Shown here: piece by piece, positions 43,140 to 54,947 of the stretch
How the letters are laid out: every line of letters starts with the position of its first letter
Numbering within the stretch: the stretch's first letter is position 1
NCBI GenBank assembly: GCA_934047225.1
Contig: OW204012.1
Coordinates: 2,232,001-2,296,000 of the forward strand
Source of the DNA: Ypsolopha sequella
Lineage: Eukaryota; Arthropoda; Insecta; Lepidoptera; Ypsolophidae
Direction: 5' to 3'
DNA length: 64,000 nucleotides
The notes under the pieces: model-generated
Told to the model about the DNA's origin: nothing
What the model saw: only the letters and a program-made list of their open reading frames with translations
Database searches by the model: none
Translations under genes and position numbers: made by a program

Positions 43140-43302
43140 CACTTAGAAATAGATTCTTTGCGACCCGCTTATTAGCGTAAAAACATATTGTTCTAATTTA
43201 ACTTAAAAATGTATTCTAGAGAATTTAGTGGTCATCACAGATCGATTTTCATAATCAATTTTCATGTTGGTTATTGCTTTCATGAGTATATATATATATA
43301 TA

Positions 43303-44225
43303 CAGGTGAATTTTTGAGACGGGACAGTATGGGCAGGTACCTTAACCGTTATAGTTACAGGAAAACGCTTTTAGGAGACTATCCATAAATTTTCAAGATA
43401 TTCTGAACTGCATTTACAGATTTTGGAAAAAATGTACAGTCAGCAAGAAAATGGTCATTTTAAACAAAAACTTTTTTTGATGCAAATCGATCCTGTTTCT
43501 TATGAGGCTCAAAAGTCTCTACTGGACCGACTGAGGTTTGAGTACTAGAAATGTCAGAAATCGCAAAAAACTTTTCCCATACATTTCGGAAAAAGAGTCA
43601 AACCTCTAAATTAGCCAAACTTTTTGTTATGGGTAGATCCGCCATAATCCGCTATAAAGAATTAGGCTGAAAAATTAGGTAAGTAAAAAAAGTTATAATT
43701 TCAAACTTTGGAATCCTTGGGTTATTTCAGGTCATTCTTATGTTTGTGCTGAGAAAATTCTAGATTGTTAGTTGTAATTTATGTACTTCTTGTTAAAAAA
43801 TGTCTTTAAATCGCAAACGTTTGGACTTAATTGAAGCGTATTTTGTAAATAATAGGAACACGGAATCTGCATTGGTGTGGTACGCGAATAAGTATCCATT
43901 GCGACAAGTACCATCAAGAAAGGTAATTACAAACCTTTTGAATATGTATGGGAAAAGTTTTTTGCGATTTCTGACATTTCTAGTACTCAAACCTCAGTCG
44001 GTCCTGTAGAGACTTTTGATCCTGATAAGAAACAGGATCGATTGGCATCAAAAAAGTTTTTGTTTGAAATGACCATTTTCTTGCTGACTGTACATTTTTT
44101 CCAAAATCTGTAAATGCAGTTCAGAATATCTTAAAAAATTATGGATAGTCTCCTAAAAGCGTTTTCCTGTAACTATAACGGTTAAGGTACCTGCCCTTAC
44201 TGTCCCGTCTCAAAAATTCACCCTG
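43303..44225. mobile_element. TA-flanked element with about 285-bp inverted repeats and an internal HTH-like frame
   Basis: The ends CAGGTGAATTTTTGAGACGG and its complement (44205-44225) are next to TA. The arms 43303-43590 and 43947-44225 match closely. The 350-bp centre carries the reading frame listed next. Confidence 0.9.
43800..43990 (+). CDS. Putative helix-turn-helix peptide (transposase N-terminus remnant)
   Basis: An open frame begins MSLNRKRLDLIEAYFVNNRN and continues TESALVWYANKYPLRQVPSR. The pattern (helix, basic turn, YP-R-VPS, helix) resembles the DUF4817-type HTH found in front of some insect transposases; this is recognition by pattern, not by search. After KVITNLLN the frame runs into the right inverted repeat, so the rest of the protein is missing. 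An AAGGTAATT sequence at the end of the HTH could be a splice donor, making this an isolated transposase exon. Moderate to low confidence that it is expressed. Confidence 0.4.
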
Positions 44226-44390
44226 TATATACTCATATATAAAAGGTGACCTTTTGATCGTCGTCCAAATTCATACTGGAGGCTTGATAAGTGATCAGTA
44301 TCTTGGATCAGTAACAATTTTTGTGAAGTTCGTAAAATGAAATTTCGGGTTCCCATAGAAATTTACTTCCAGTCCCGAGTGAATCACTAT

Positions 44391-44784
44391 GCCACAAGCG
44401 TGACGCATGCGCATGGGTAATCTCGCAACACAGCGCCTCGCGCCGAAGGACTCGTGCGCCGGCGCTTGTTCGCTCTCTTCCGCGGCGGACGTCTCCCGAA
44501 ACACACGTGTGCACACTCGCGCCGCGACACGCCGATAAATCTCGCGTACTTCGCGCTTATACCAGTGTCGTGTTCACATTACTCCACCAACCAATACATC
44601 CTGCTCATCCCTGCTCAAAACCAGCTCGATCAGCCCAACAAGAAGGGACGCCACGCGGCGCATTCGCCGGCAACCATCCAGAACAAAGGTTAGTTCACTC
44701 ACGTTTTTTCCCACATCTTACCCGTGTCACCTCATCCATTTTCCCTTTCTCATCAGCTCTGCATTTCATGTACTAGCGTGTACA
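44391..44784 (+). repeat. 5' LTR of the outer BEL/Pao element, end-truncated
   Basis: 394 bp matching 54935-55328; the first six bases of the LTR are missing. It ends TACTAGCGTGTACA. Confidence 0.92.
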
Positions 44785-46279
44785 TTTCTAGTCCTTCGAG
44801 TCCGTTTTCGAAAATTTCTGATCCTTCGAACCGTTAGTGAACCAGCCCCCGTCGATTTTTACAGTCCATTTTCACCCGGTTACATATTTTGGCCCCCTCC
44901 CCGGCCCTTTGTGCAAAAAATATTTTGTGGTCTCGAATACCTATTTCGGGTAGATAATTACTGCGTCCGCGCCGCCTAGAACATTCCATTTATCTGTAAA
45001 GAACCGGCCCCCCTCACCCCCGGCACAGAATAAACTCACTTTCATTCCGTTTATTATTATTATTCAGCTCAGATAATATAATTATATCCTTTTAGATCAC
45101 CCATTTTGTTTAAACAAATAACAAAATTTTATAGACCCGGTGCCGGGTATTAATTTGACACCTTATTTTGTGTTCTGGAATTGGTTATCCATTCAGCCCA
45201 ATTGTTTATTACAGTCCACTATATTTCTTTATTAAACCCCCCCCGTCACTCCCAGGGATTAATTATCAGCCCTTATAAACCCCATACGTAAAATTAATTA
45301 AACTCAAAGTCAGCATTTTGCTCAACACTGTTAGGTACCATTTTTTACATGTAACTCCCGACCCAATCTTTTCAAATGTACTCGAAGTGATTCAACTCTG
45401 CTCGGAAATAGTTCACATTTTAAGTTTCATATCGTGTTACAACGTTTTGAGTACATTTCACTTTGTTTTGTATCGCGCGGAGAGGTGTAAATCTACCCAC
45501 TGTCAAAGATAGTTTTCGTATCTTGCGAGATATTTTTTGGTGCGAGTATAAATTTGCTTTATTTCGTGCACTTACGTACGTTACATACATACGTATACAT
45601 ACGTTATTACGTTACGTATTACCAAAGCTTGATTTGCAACATTAGATTGTCCACTCATTTAGAACCGATTTCGGCCAGGTAAATACATTCATTGTTTTGT
45701 TTACGCACTCAAAGAAGTAGGTAGATATTTTGTTCTATAAATAGAATTTACCACGACTCTGCTCTAAAACGGTTGCAGTTGTTTTTGTTGTAAATGTACT
45801 ATCGTGTAAGCAAGAACTAACGCGTATTGTCGGCACATGATTTCAAGGCAAATAACATTTTAGTGAACAAGTTCAGTCCTTTTCGATATTTTGTGTTACG
45901 GTAATCTCGTGTCGCAGTAATAGATTGCCGGACAGTTTTTTCGTGTTATTTGCACTATATGCAATTTAACCGGGTGCATATAGCACAAATATAGTAAACA
46001 ATTTTTTTTTTCTTCTCATCTCTGATCTTATTGTTTATGGTACACATATAGGGTGTTCCACGTTGGTTTATCAGCTCATTTTTTTTTTCTCTGTCGTGTT
46101 TATTTAAGAGTTCCGTGTTCCGTTTGAACATAGTCATTGTTACTTCATCCGCGCAAGTATCTCAGCTCTATTCATCTATCTCATCAATTATTTCAGTTGT
46201 ACGCTCGCTCTTATAGTTCAGCTCAAACTCGTTGCGTATTTTATCTTAGTAAACAACCATCTAGTTTAACAAGATTTAG
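44785..46279 (+). other. Leader of the outer BEL/Pao element
   Basis: 1.5 kb of untranslated leader with repeated GAACCAGCCCCCGTCGAT blocks and no long frame. The same blocks recur in the inner element (46873-47250). A conventional primer site was not clear. Confidence 0.7.
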
Positions 46280-46421
46280 ATGCCTTCGAAATCACAAGCC
46301 GCGATTTTTCGTGAGGCCGTAAAGGCGATAGTTCTGTTAAAGGAGATCGGTGCGGCGGTCGAGGCAGGCGACAGAAAAACATATTCTGTGGCGGACTTCA
46401 CCGCTCGTTACGCAAACATAC

Positions 46422-46872
46422 TGTTCACGCTACAGCGTGACGGTATGCGCATTTCAGCGCATGCGCAGAAAGTGGCTCGCGACAGAATCGAGTCGCGCGC
46501 TGCCCGCGGTTCACTCGCTCTCTTCGGCTCGAGACGCCTCCGGAGGCGCACGTCTGCGCGCTCGCGCGGCCGGACTGTTTCGCCGCAACCGTCGACCGAA
46601 CGATACGTGTGTGCACACATTCGCGACGCTACAACCAATCTCGCGTATTTACCGTGTTTTGTGAACATATCAGTGCTGTGTATTACTCCAAGACATTCTG
46701 CATATCCCTGTCATCATCAGCCCGATAAGGAATACACCACGCGGCACAGTTTCAGCGCATACGTCGGCTCGCCAACATTCCAACCAGGTCAGTGCACCCA
46801 CAATTCTCCCGTGTCAATTCATCCATTTTCCCTTTATCATCAGCTCTGCAGTTCCTGTAACCAGCGGTTACA
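46422..46872 (+). repeat. 5' LTR of the inner BEL/Pao element
   Basis: 451 bp. It shares only its first bases and scattered blocks with the outer LTR, so it belongs to a different subfamily. TTTTGGCCCTTCGAACCG follows directly and may hold the primer site. Confidence 0.92.
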
Positions 46873-47929
46873 TTTTGGCCCTTCGAACCGTTACTGAACC
46901 AGCCCCCGTCGATTTACTACAGTCCATTTTCAATACAATTAGAACCAGCCCCACTCTATTTACTACAGTCCATTTTCAATCCAAGAAAAATTTTGGTCCG
47001 TCGAGCGGAAAATTTTTGGTTTATATCACCCCCCGCCTCCCCCCCGCCGGCCCGTAACTTTGTTTGAACCAGCCCCCGTCGATTTACAGTCCATTTTCAC
47101 CCGGTTAAATATTTTGCCCCCTTTCCCGGCAAAAAATATTTTGTGGTCTCGAATACCTATTGCGGGTAGGTAATTAGAACCGCCGCCTCGAACATTCCAT
47201 TTATCGGTATAGAACCGGCCCATACATTCAGCCCAATTGTTTAATACAGTCCACTATATTTCTTTATTAAACCCAAATTTACCCGACCCGACCCAATTTA
47301 CCCAATTTTTACCCGCGGAGTGGGTAATTTACCCACTGTCAAAGATAGTTTTCCCACGTATTTTGCGAGATATTTTTTTTGGTGCGAGTTTTATTTCGTT
47401 TTATTTCGTTTTATTTCGTTTTATTTTGAGTACATACGTATACATTGCATCATTGGATTGTCCGCTCATTTAGATCCGATTTCTGCGAGGTAAATACATT
47501 CTTTGTTTGTTTACGCGTTCGAGGCAGTAGGTAGGTATTTTATTCTATAAATAGAATTTTCGACGACTGATGTTTTGTTGTAAATATACTGTTATGACAT
47601 TTTGGTGAACAAGTTGATCAGCCCTTTTTGATATTTAATGTTACGGTAATCTCGTGTTATTGTCTGCTGTTTTAACCGGGTATATATAGTACAAATATAG
47701 TAAACAATTTTTTTTTTCTTCTCTTCTCATCTCTGATCTTATTGTTAATGGTACACATATAGGGTGTTCCACGTTGGTTCAGCTCATATACAGGTTGTTT
47801 TTAAAAAAAAAAAATTTTTTTTTTTTTTCTTTCTCTCTGTCGTGTTTATTTTCCGTGTTCCGTTTGAACATAGCCTTTGTTTTTTCGGCCCGCGCAAGTT
47901 ACAAGCTATCCGCACGTTGGAGTTGGTAG

Positions 47930-48222
47930 CGCTCAAGTTTTAATAACTCATTTTCACATATAGTCACACTCATCACACATTCAATCAGCACATACACACT
48001 CAGCTCATTTTCACTCACACATTCAATCAGCACATACACACTCAGCTCATTTTCACTCACACATTCACTCATCACATACACACTCAGCTCATTTTCACTC
48101 ACACATTCACTCATCACATACACATTCAGCTCATTTTCACTCAATGAAACCAGCACTCAGCGCACTCAGCACACTCATCACACACACACTCATCACATAC
48201 ACACTCAGTTCATTTTCATTCA
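47930..48222. repeat. Short tandem repeat in the inner leader
   Basis: Repeats of CACTCATCACATACACACTC with AGCTCATTTTCACTCA, several copies. One copy of the motif is also at 50838-50880 in the outer element, just before the protease start. Confidence 0.85.
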
Positions 48223-48912
48223 ATGACTTCAACTCCAACAGAGAATTCTTGTAACTCCGCACAACGTGTAGTGAACGTCACTAACACACCAATTTTGTTG
48301 CCAACCGTATCACTTGAAATAGCAGACGTACATTCACTCAATCACACTCAATTTCACTCAGCACGAGCCCTGTTAGGTTTTATCTCACGTCGCGGTACTC
48401 CAGTTCTCATTCGCTCAGACTGCGGCACAAACTATGATGCAATCACTCACAAGCTCGCGAATTAGCACATAACTTGGTTCGGCGCTCTGCACGAAATAAT
48501 ACTCAACTCAAGACCCCTCTGCCCGATTTCATCCGACCCTACGGACTTTGAACCTCTCACGGCCGGACATTTCATTATTGGTCGTCCGCTCACCGCTCTA
48601 CCTGAGCAGTCTTTTGACGACAGACCCATATCTGCTCTTAAACGGTTTCAACTCATTCAAGCGCTCTCTCAGCGCTTTTTGACTCTCTGGTCCAGATCCT
48701 ACCTCCATACCCTGCAAACCCGCTCCAAATAGCTCTCCCCTTCTTCCCCTCCTCAAGTGGGTGAACTGGTCCTCATCAAAGAGGATGACCTGCCTCCGCT
48801 CCAATGGAAGTTGGGGAGAATTTTCCGCACAATGCCTGGCAAGGATGGAGTGATCCGAGTTGTGGATCTGGACACAGCTCATGGAGGAGTCGCAGCCCCG
48901 GCCCCCCCAGGA
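48223..48912 (+). pseudogene. Deleted pro-pol remnant of the inner element
   Basis: Protease start (48223-48371) is joined directly to integrase sequence (FISRRGTPVLIRSDCGTNY, 48378 on). Two more deletions against the outer copy occur near 48475 and 48510, and a stop in the C-terminal part lies near 48729. Remaining sequence is about 97% like 54160-54900 by eye. Confidence 0.88.
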
Positions 48913-49363
48913 TGTTCACGCTACAGCGTGACGGTATGCGCATTTCAGCGCATGCGCAGAAAGTGGCTCGCGACAGAATCGAGTCGCGCGCTGCCCGCGG
49001 TTCACTCGCTCTCTTCGGCTCGAGACGCCTCCGGAGGCGCACGTCTGCGCGCTCGCGCGGCCGGACTGTTTCGCCGCAACCGTCGACCGAACGATACGTG
49101 TGTGCACACATTCGCGACGCTACAACCAATCTCGCGTATTTACCGTGTCTTGTGAACATATCAGTGCTGTGTATTACTCCAAGACATTCTGCATATCCCT
49201 GTCATCATCAGCCCGACAAGGAATACACCACGCGGCACAGTTTCAGCGCATACGTCGGCTCGCCAACATTCCAACCAGGTCAGTGCACCCACAATTCTCC
49301 CGTGTCAATTCATCCATTTTCCCTTTATCATCAGCTCTGCAGTTCCGGTAACCAGCGGTTACA
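48913..49363 (+). repeat. 3' LTR of the inner BEL/Pao element
   Basis: 451 bp with three substitutions against 46422-46872, followed by CATAC. Confidence 0.92.
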
Positions 49364-50883
49364 CATACAACGCATTAAAGCTAAGTTAGAGGATGTATAT
49401 TATGAAATCCTTGACGATGAGGATCTGTCCGACGAAACTGAGGCAACCTACACGGAAAAATTTCAGTCGGCACTTAGCGACTATGATGCTATCATAGTGG
49501 CATTCGAAAAATTGAAAGAAAAATCAGCTCTTCCGGACAAGACGCAACCCCTCAGCTCAGGTACACCCGTTGGTGTTCTACCAAAGATACCCATTCCGGA
49601 GTTTCACTCGAACGTGGAAGAATGGCCCTCGTTTATTGCCGTTTTTAGGAGCCTCATCAGTGAGATGGCTACAGTCTCGGATGCTGTCAAGCTGCATTAT
49701 TTGTTAGGCGCCCTAAAGGGTGAGGCACATGAAATGGTGAAACACCTCTACCCTACCAACGAGAATTATCCCATAGCCATGGAAATTCTCACCAGGCGTT
49801 ACGACAATCGTCGCGTACTCATTGACCGATTTGTGGACATCATCATGAACCTTCCGCACATCCACATGCGCTCGGATATCCGCACATCGTTTTTAATTCC
49901 GCTTATCTCAGCGCAAAGCGCTCTCCGCAACCTCGATCTGCCCATGAAGGATTCTGACTATGTTTTCGTGTCCATGGTGGTGCGAAAACTACAAGGCGAG
50001 CTCCGCACTCTTTTCGAGCGGAAGTACGGATCTCGCGCAACTTTGCCCACGCTCAAGAACCTCATTGAGTTCTTGGAAGAGCACGCACGCTGCAAGGAGA
50101 ATGAGTCGTCATCCCTTGCGTCACAGGAGGCTCCTTCTTCAGCACGGCTCGGCCCTTCAGAAAGGCTCACTCAGCTCAATCAGCTGGTTCAGCCCACTGG
50201 AGGTACTCCACGTCAGCCCTACCAGGCTCACCAAGAGTTCCGCCCCATGGCTCCTCGGCAGGACAATCGCTCCCCCCGTCCTATTCGTCAACCATTTTTG
50301 GCATTTGCGATAGCGCCAGTTTACTCGGCCCAAACATCCCCATCACCCACTCGCCAACAAAATTATTCGGCTCAACCTTCTTCCCCTACTGGTGGTATGC
50401 CATGCCCATACTGCAAGAATAGGGGACACAAACTCATCGCCTGCCCAGAGTTCAACAACCAGCCAGTTGAAGGTCGTTGGGACATTATTCAAGCGCGCAA
50501 CCGCTGTCAGCGCTGTATGGGTCCTCATTATGAGAACGAGTGCAGGTCTACACGTGCATGCAAGGAGTGTGGGCGGACTGACCACCACACTTCACTGCAT
50601 CGCCATGGGGCCATGTCTCCGACACGCTCATCTGCTCATTTGCTGCCTCCGTCTCTACGTGAGCAGCCCAGGCAGCGCTCAGCGCATGAGCCTCAACACC
50701 ATTCGGCACATGCTACACAGGCATACACGTCCCGTCCCAACCCGCCCACTCAATCGCGATCGCCAAGTAGGTCTCGGGTAGGTAGGCAACAATGACTACC
50801 TACAATAACAGAGCACTATGAAGGCGAGGACGACCAGCACTCAGCACACTCATCACATACACACTCAGCTCATTTTCACTCCA

Positions 50884-52322
50884 TGACTTCAACTCCAACA
50901 GAGAATTCCTGTAACTCCGCACAACGTGTAGTGAACGTCACTAACACACCAATTTTGTTGCCAACCGTCTCACTTAAAAAAGCAGACGTACATGGTTAAT
51001 TTCACTCAGCACGAGCCCTGTTAGACTGTGGAAGTATGCTGACTCTTTGTTCTCAGCGCATGGGCAGAATTTTAAATTTACCATTAAAACAGACATCTCT
51101 AAAAATCGCCGGAGTTGGAAATCAGCACACACAAAACTCAAAGGCATCAATCACAATTGTATGCCGACCTACACACCGTGACACACCTACGATCACGGCC
51201 ACAGCCCATATATTGAAGAACGTAACTGGGTACCTACCGTTAGAAAAGGTTCCAGATCTCACTCAGTTAACAGGTCACCCACCGATTCCTCTTGCTGATC
51301 GAGAATATCACACACCAGCTCCGGTTGATCTAATACTAGGATCTGACGTTCTTGGTCAAGTGTTAGACGGAACCAAGGTTTCGCTCGGCCCTGGCAAGCC
51401 CATAGCCTTCGGCACGATATTCGATTTTACATTAATAGGACCTTTCGAAAGTTTACATAACTCACCCACGAATCAGGTCAATTCAGTTCACATTGTCGGC
51501 TCTCACACGGACTCAGAGCGTTCCACTCATGACATTCACAAAACTCTTGAGAGGTTTTGGGAATCCGAGGAACCCCAAACCTACAAGCATACCAGCCCAT
51601 TAGAGGAACAGTGTGAGGACATTTTCCGCACCACAACTACTCGTGAACCATCAGGTCAATATATGGTTACACAGCTCCTTGAACGGTTCCCAGATGACCA
51701 GTGCGACATGCCCAAGGACTTTGACTTCAGTCCCGACTCTAATTCCATTAAGGTTCTGGGAATACAGTGGATTCCTCAAACTGATGAGGTAACTTATCGC
51801 ATTTCTCTGCCCACTCATGCTCAAGTCACAAAACGCTCCATTCTCAGTACAGTAGCGTCTCTCTATGACCCCAATGGCTGGGTTACTCCAGCGCAAACTT
51901 GCGCAAAGATTCTTCTGCAGAAGCTTTGGCTTCTGAAAATAGGATGGGATGAGCCTATCTCTGAAGAAGTCCACACAGAGTGGCAACACATTTCAGAGGA
52001 TCTTCCTCAGCTCTCAAACCTCCGTTTACCTCGACACATTTGTAAGTATAAGCCCACGTCTACTTACTCACTTCACGGGTTCGCGGACGCATCAGAGGCT
52101 GGCTTTGGTGCCGTTATCTACCTTCATGAGCGCAATACCACTGGACATGTCAATGTACACCTAATCATTGGCAAGTCCAAGGTCGCACCCATCAAGACTC
52201 GCCTCTCAATCCCGAAATTGGAGTTGTCAGCCGCGACTCTTTTATCTCAGCTCATGACTCGAGTGTCAGCCCAACTGTCAGCTCATATAGCCATTCAAAC
52301 ACACACATGCTGGTCAGATAGC
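50884..52322 (+). pseudogene. pol: Protease, RT fragment and RNase H of the outer element
   Basis: The protease region starts MTSTPTENSCNSAQRVVNVT at 50884. A small indel creates an in-frame TAA (50997-50999) just before the active site (ARALLDCGS, about 51009-51035). After the protease comes LILGSDVLGQ. Of the reverse transcriptase only the edges remain: GQYMVTQ (about 51655) jumps to SIKVLGIQW (about 51745), so the palm with the catalytic YVDD-type motif is gone. RNase H is present (HGFADASEAGFGAVIYL). The frame is then cut at 52327 by the gypsy derivative. Confidence 0.88.
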
Positions 52323-52327
52323 ACAAT

Positions 52328-53102
52328 TGTTGTGGGTATCTGCGAATATTAGTGTAATATTCTGATTGAGGGTGGAGGATAATAAATCAGTTGCTAACTA
52401 GACTTGACGCTGTTTCATTGTCACAACATGGTGACAGCGGTGAATCTTTTGTGATGTTTAATTCAACTTTAAACAACAAAAAGGATCACGATGTTCTGTT
52501 AGAAAAACAGCGCAAAAGTAAAATGTATTATGACAGGCATAGCAAAACACTACCAGATTTAGGGGTCGGTGATGATGTCATTATGTTAGAAAGAAATAAT
52601 AACAGAATGCATGGTCAAATATTAGCAAAAGCTCCAGCACCGCGTTCTTATTTTGTTCAAAACAAGAGAGGCTTTATTTACCGTCGTAATAGACGGCATT
52701 TAATCAGAAATACAAGTACTACTAATGACACTCAGTCGAAAGAAGTTGACGAAGATACTTTTCATAGTGGTGATAGTCATTGTTCAGATACTGATTTTCT
52801 TCCCACTTGTTCCCTTTTTGACGATACTGATGATGGAGGAGATTTCTCTAAAGAGAAACCTTATTCTCCACCAGTGACGCGGAGGCGAGCTAAGGCAAAG
52901 AAATGTGATTAAGTTTATATATTATTAGTGTTAGCTATATTGTAAGGGATGGTGGTGGGACAATAGTTTTAAGTTTTGTATTTTATATTTTTAAGGGAAG
53001 ATGTTGTGGGTATCTGCGAATATTAGTGTAATATTCTGATTGAGGGTGGAGGATAATAAATCAGTTGCTAACTAGACTTGACGCTGTTTCATTGTCACAA
53101 CA
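52328..53102 (+). mobile_element. 775-bp internally deleted Ty3/gypsy element with 101-bp LTRs
   Basis: LTRs 52328-52428 and 53002-53102 appear identical and begin TGTTGTGGGTATC. An exact 5-bp target duplication ACAAT is present (52323-52327 and 53103-53107). TGGTGACAGCGGTG follows the 5' LTR as a primer-like site, and TTAAGGGAAGA precedes the 3' LTR. Only the end of pol remains. Confidence 0.93.
52453..52912 (+). CDS. C-terminal integrase fragment of the deleted gypsy element
   Basis: The open frame runs FNSTLNNKKDHDVLLEKQRK, YYDRHSKTLPDLGVGDDVIM and then PRSYFVQNKRGFIYRRNRRH, ending with an acidic tail and KAKKCD. YYDRH...L..L..GD.V and YRRNRRHL are typical of the region after the integrase core in Ty3/gypsy elements. 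It starts right after the 5' LTR and could be translated from the ATG at 52453 as a 150-residue peptide without a catalytic core. It may simply be what the internal deletion left behind. Confidence 0.7.
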
Positions 53103-53107
53103 ACAAT

Positions 53108-54947
53108 AGTGTTGGCATGGCTCAATACCCCACCTCACCGATTACAGACTTTCGAGGCCAATCGAGTGGCTAAGATCGCAGCTACTTCAACTAGCAATAC
53201 GTGGAGGCATGTGCCCACAAACCTCAACCCTGCTGACTGTGCAAGCAGAGGCATGTCTGCCCAGTCTCTCTCACTTCATGACCTTTGGTGGTCACCCAGT
53301 TGGCTCAAAGAACCTACCTGCACTTGGCCCAAGTTGACACCCGCTCTAGGCCATCATGCTCTCCCAGGCCTTAAGCCCAAAAAGGTACCAGCACACATAG
53401 CAGTCCCAGATATCGATCTGAACTTGCTCACTCGCTACAGCTCACTTGACAAGCTCGTTGGAGTGACGGCTTGTATTCAAAGGTTCATATTCAATTGTCG
53501 GCACAGCCCAGATGCACGGCGCTCTGGTCCGTTGACAGCTAATGAACGCAGGGACGCTTTGTTGCACTGGGTCCGCTCTGTTCAGCACAATGAGTTTGCT
53601 GAAGACATTAATCGTATCCAGACTGATAAAGTTTGTCCCGTTCGGCTCCAGCGCCTCTCGCCCTTCATAAAGGACGGCCTCTTGAGAGTCGGTGGTCGTC
53701 TCTCTCACGCGTCAATTAGGTATGACGCTCAACACCCACTCATTCTACCCAGCTCAAGTCCGCTCGTAGATCTCATTATAGATCACTATCACAAAATACA
53801 CTGCCACCCTGGAGCTGACACATTACACGCCATATTACGCCAGCAGTACTGGATTCTGTCCGCTCGTCGTATTATTAGACACCGCGTGTTTAAATGTATT
53901 AGATGTTTCCGGTGCCGCGCTCAGCCTAAGGCTCCGCTCATGGCTGATCTTCCAGTAGACAGAGTTACTCCTCAGCCAGTTTTTAGTCACGTCATACGGA
54001 CTTTACTGGCCACTTCTTCGTTAAATCCAGCACGTTGCGGAACGCGAAACTCATAAAGGCGTATTTTTGTATTTTCGTTTGCCTCGCAACAAAGGCGGTT
54101 CATTTGGAACCAGTCGCTGCACTCACAACGGAAGCGTTCTTTGCGGCATTGCAACGTTTTATCTCACGTCGCGGTACTCCAGTTCTCATTCGCTCAGACT
54201 GCGGCACAAACTATGTACCTAGGTGCTAGAAATCAGCTCATTGAAGTTCAGAACTTCCTCAGGTCAAACAATGATGTAATCACTCACAAGCTCGCGAATC
54301 AGCACATAACTTGGTTACTGAACCCGCCTAAAGGGCCTTGGTTCGGCGCTCTGCACGAAATAAACGTAAAATCCACCAAGCAACTACTTTATCGCGTGAT
54401 AGGTGAACAGCACCTCACTTTTGAGGAATTCTCTACCCTTTTGGCTCGAATTGAGGCTGTACTCAACTCAAGACCCCTCTGCCCAATTTCATCCGACCCT
54501 ACGGACTTTGAACCTCTCACGGCCGGACATTTCATTATTGGTCGTCCACTCACCACTCTACCTGAGCAGTCTTTTGACGACAGACCCATATCTGCTCTTA
54601 AACGCTTTCAACTCATTCAAGCGCTCTCTCAGCGCTTTTGGACTCTCTGGTCCAGATCCTACCTCCATACCCTGCAAACCCGCTCCAAATGGCTCTCCCC
54701 TTCTTCCCCTCCTCAAGTGGGTGAACTGGTCCTCATCAAAGAGGATGACCTGCCTCCGCTCCAATGGAAGTTGGGGAGAATTCTCCGCACGATACCTGGC
54801 AAGGATGGAGTGATCCGAGTTGTGGATCTGGACACAGCCTATGGAAATCTGCGACGACCTGTGTTCAAGCTAGCCAGGCTGCCGTTGGATTCAGCTCAAG
54901 AGGAGTCGCAGCCCCGGCCCCCCAGGATGTTCACGCCACAAGCGTGA
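53108..54947 (+). pseudogene. pol: C-terminal pol of the outer element (end of RNase H, integrase), frameshifted
   Basis: Begins at VLAWLNTPPHRLQTFEANRV. The integrase zinc-binding region includes KIHCHPGADTLHAILRQQYW and KCIRCFRCRAQPKAP. Frame one fails near 53990 (after QPVFSHV), where a single missing base shifts the core. A second frame carries LRNAKLIKAYFCIFVCLATK up to RSDCGTNY and stops at 54227-54229. About seven extra bases near 54214-54220 restore a third frame that runs from GARNQLIE to the stop inside the 3' LTR. No functional integrase can be made without two corrections. Confidence 0.88.

Larger units (their letters stand above)
46422..49363 (+). mobile_element. BEL/Pao element (inner), internally deleted
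   Basis: 2942 bp with two 451-bp LTRs (46422-46872 and 48913-49363), both TGTTCACG...GGTTACA, differing at three positions. An exact 5-bp target duplication CATAC is present (46417-46421 and 49364-49368). It keeps a leader, the start of protease and pieces of the pol C-terminus, but no gag, RT or intact integrase. It needed proteins in trans. Confidence 0.93.
46280..50795 (+). pseudogene. gag: Gag of the outer BEL/Pao element, split by the inner element
   Basis: Part one (46280-46421) begins MPSKSQAAIFREAVKAIVLL. Part two (49369-50795) begins RIKAKLEDVYYEILDDEDLS and contains the BEL/Pao capsid-like region (PIPEFHSNVEEWPSFIAVF, then YLLGALKGEA). It ends with three cysteine-histidine knuckles (CPYCKNRGHKLIAC, CQRCMGPHYENEC, CKECGRTDHHTSLH). 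The two parts are in the same frame once the insert and one CATAC duplicate are discounted, so gag was intact when the inner element landed (about 520 codons in total). A long frame that appears to start at 48804 is an artefact of reading through the inner LTR. Confidence 0.9.

Noticed and set aside
44295..44776. Several Arg-rich frames of 60-90 codons
   Set aside because: They are GC-rich LTR sequence open in many frames; identical frames recur in the 3' LTR at about 54977-55340.
46280..46897. A 205-codon protein gene
   Set aside because: Only the first 47 codons are outer BEL/Pao Gag; the remainder is inner LTR sequence.
48804..50795. A 663-codon frame that looks like one large gene
   Set aside because: Its first third reads through the 3' LTR of the inner BEL/Pao element; only the part after 49368 is real Gag.
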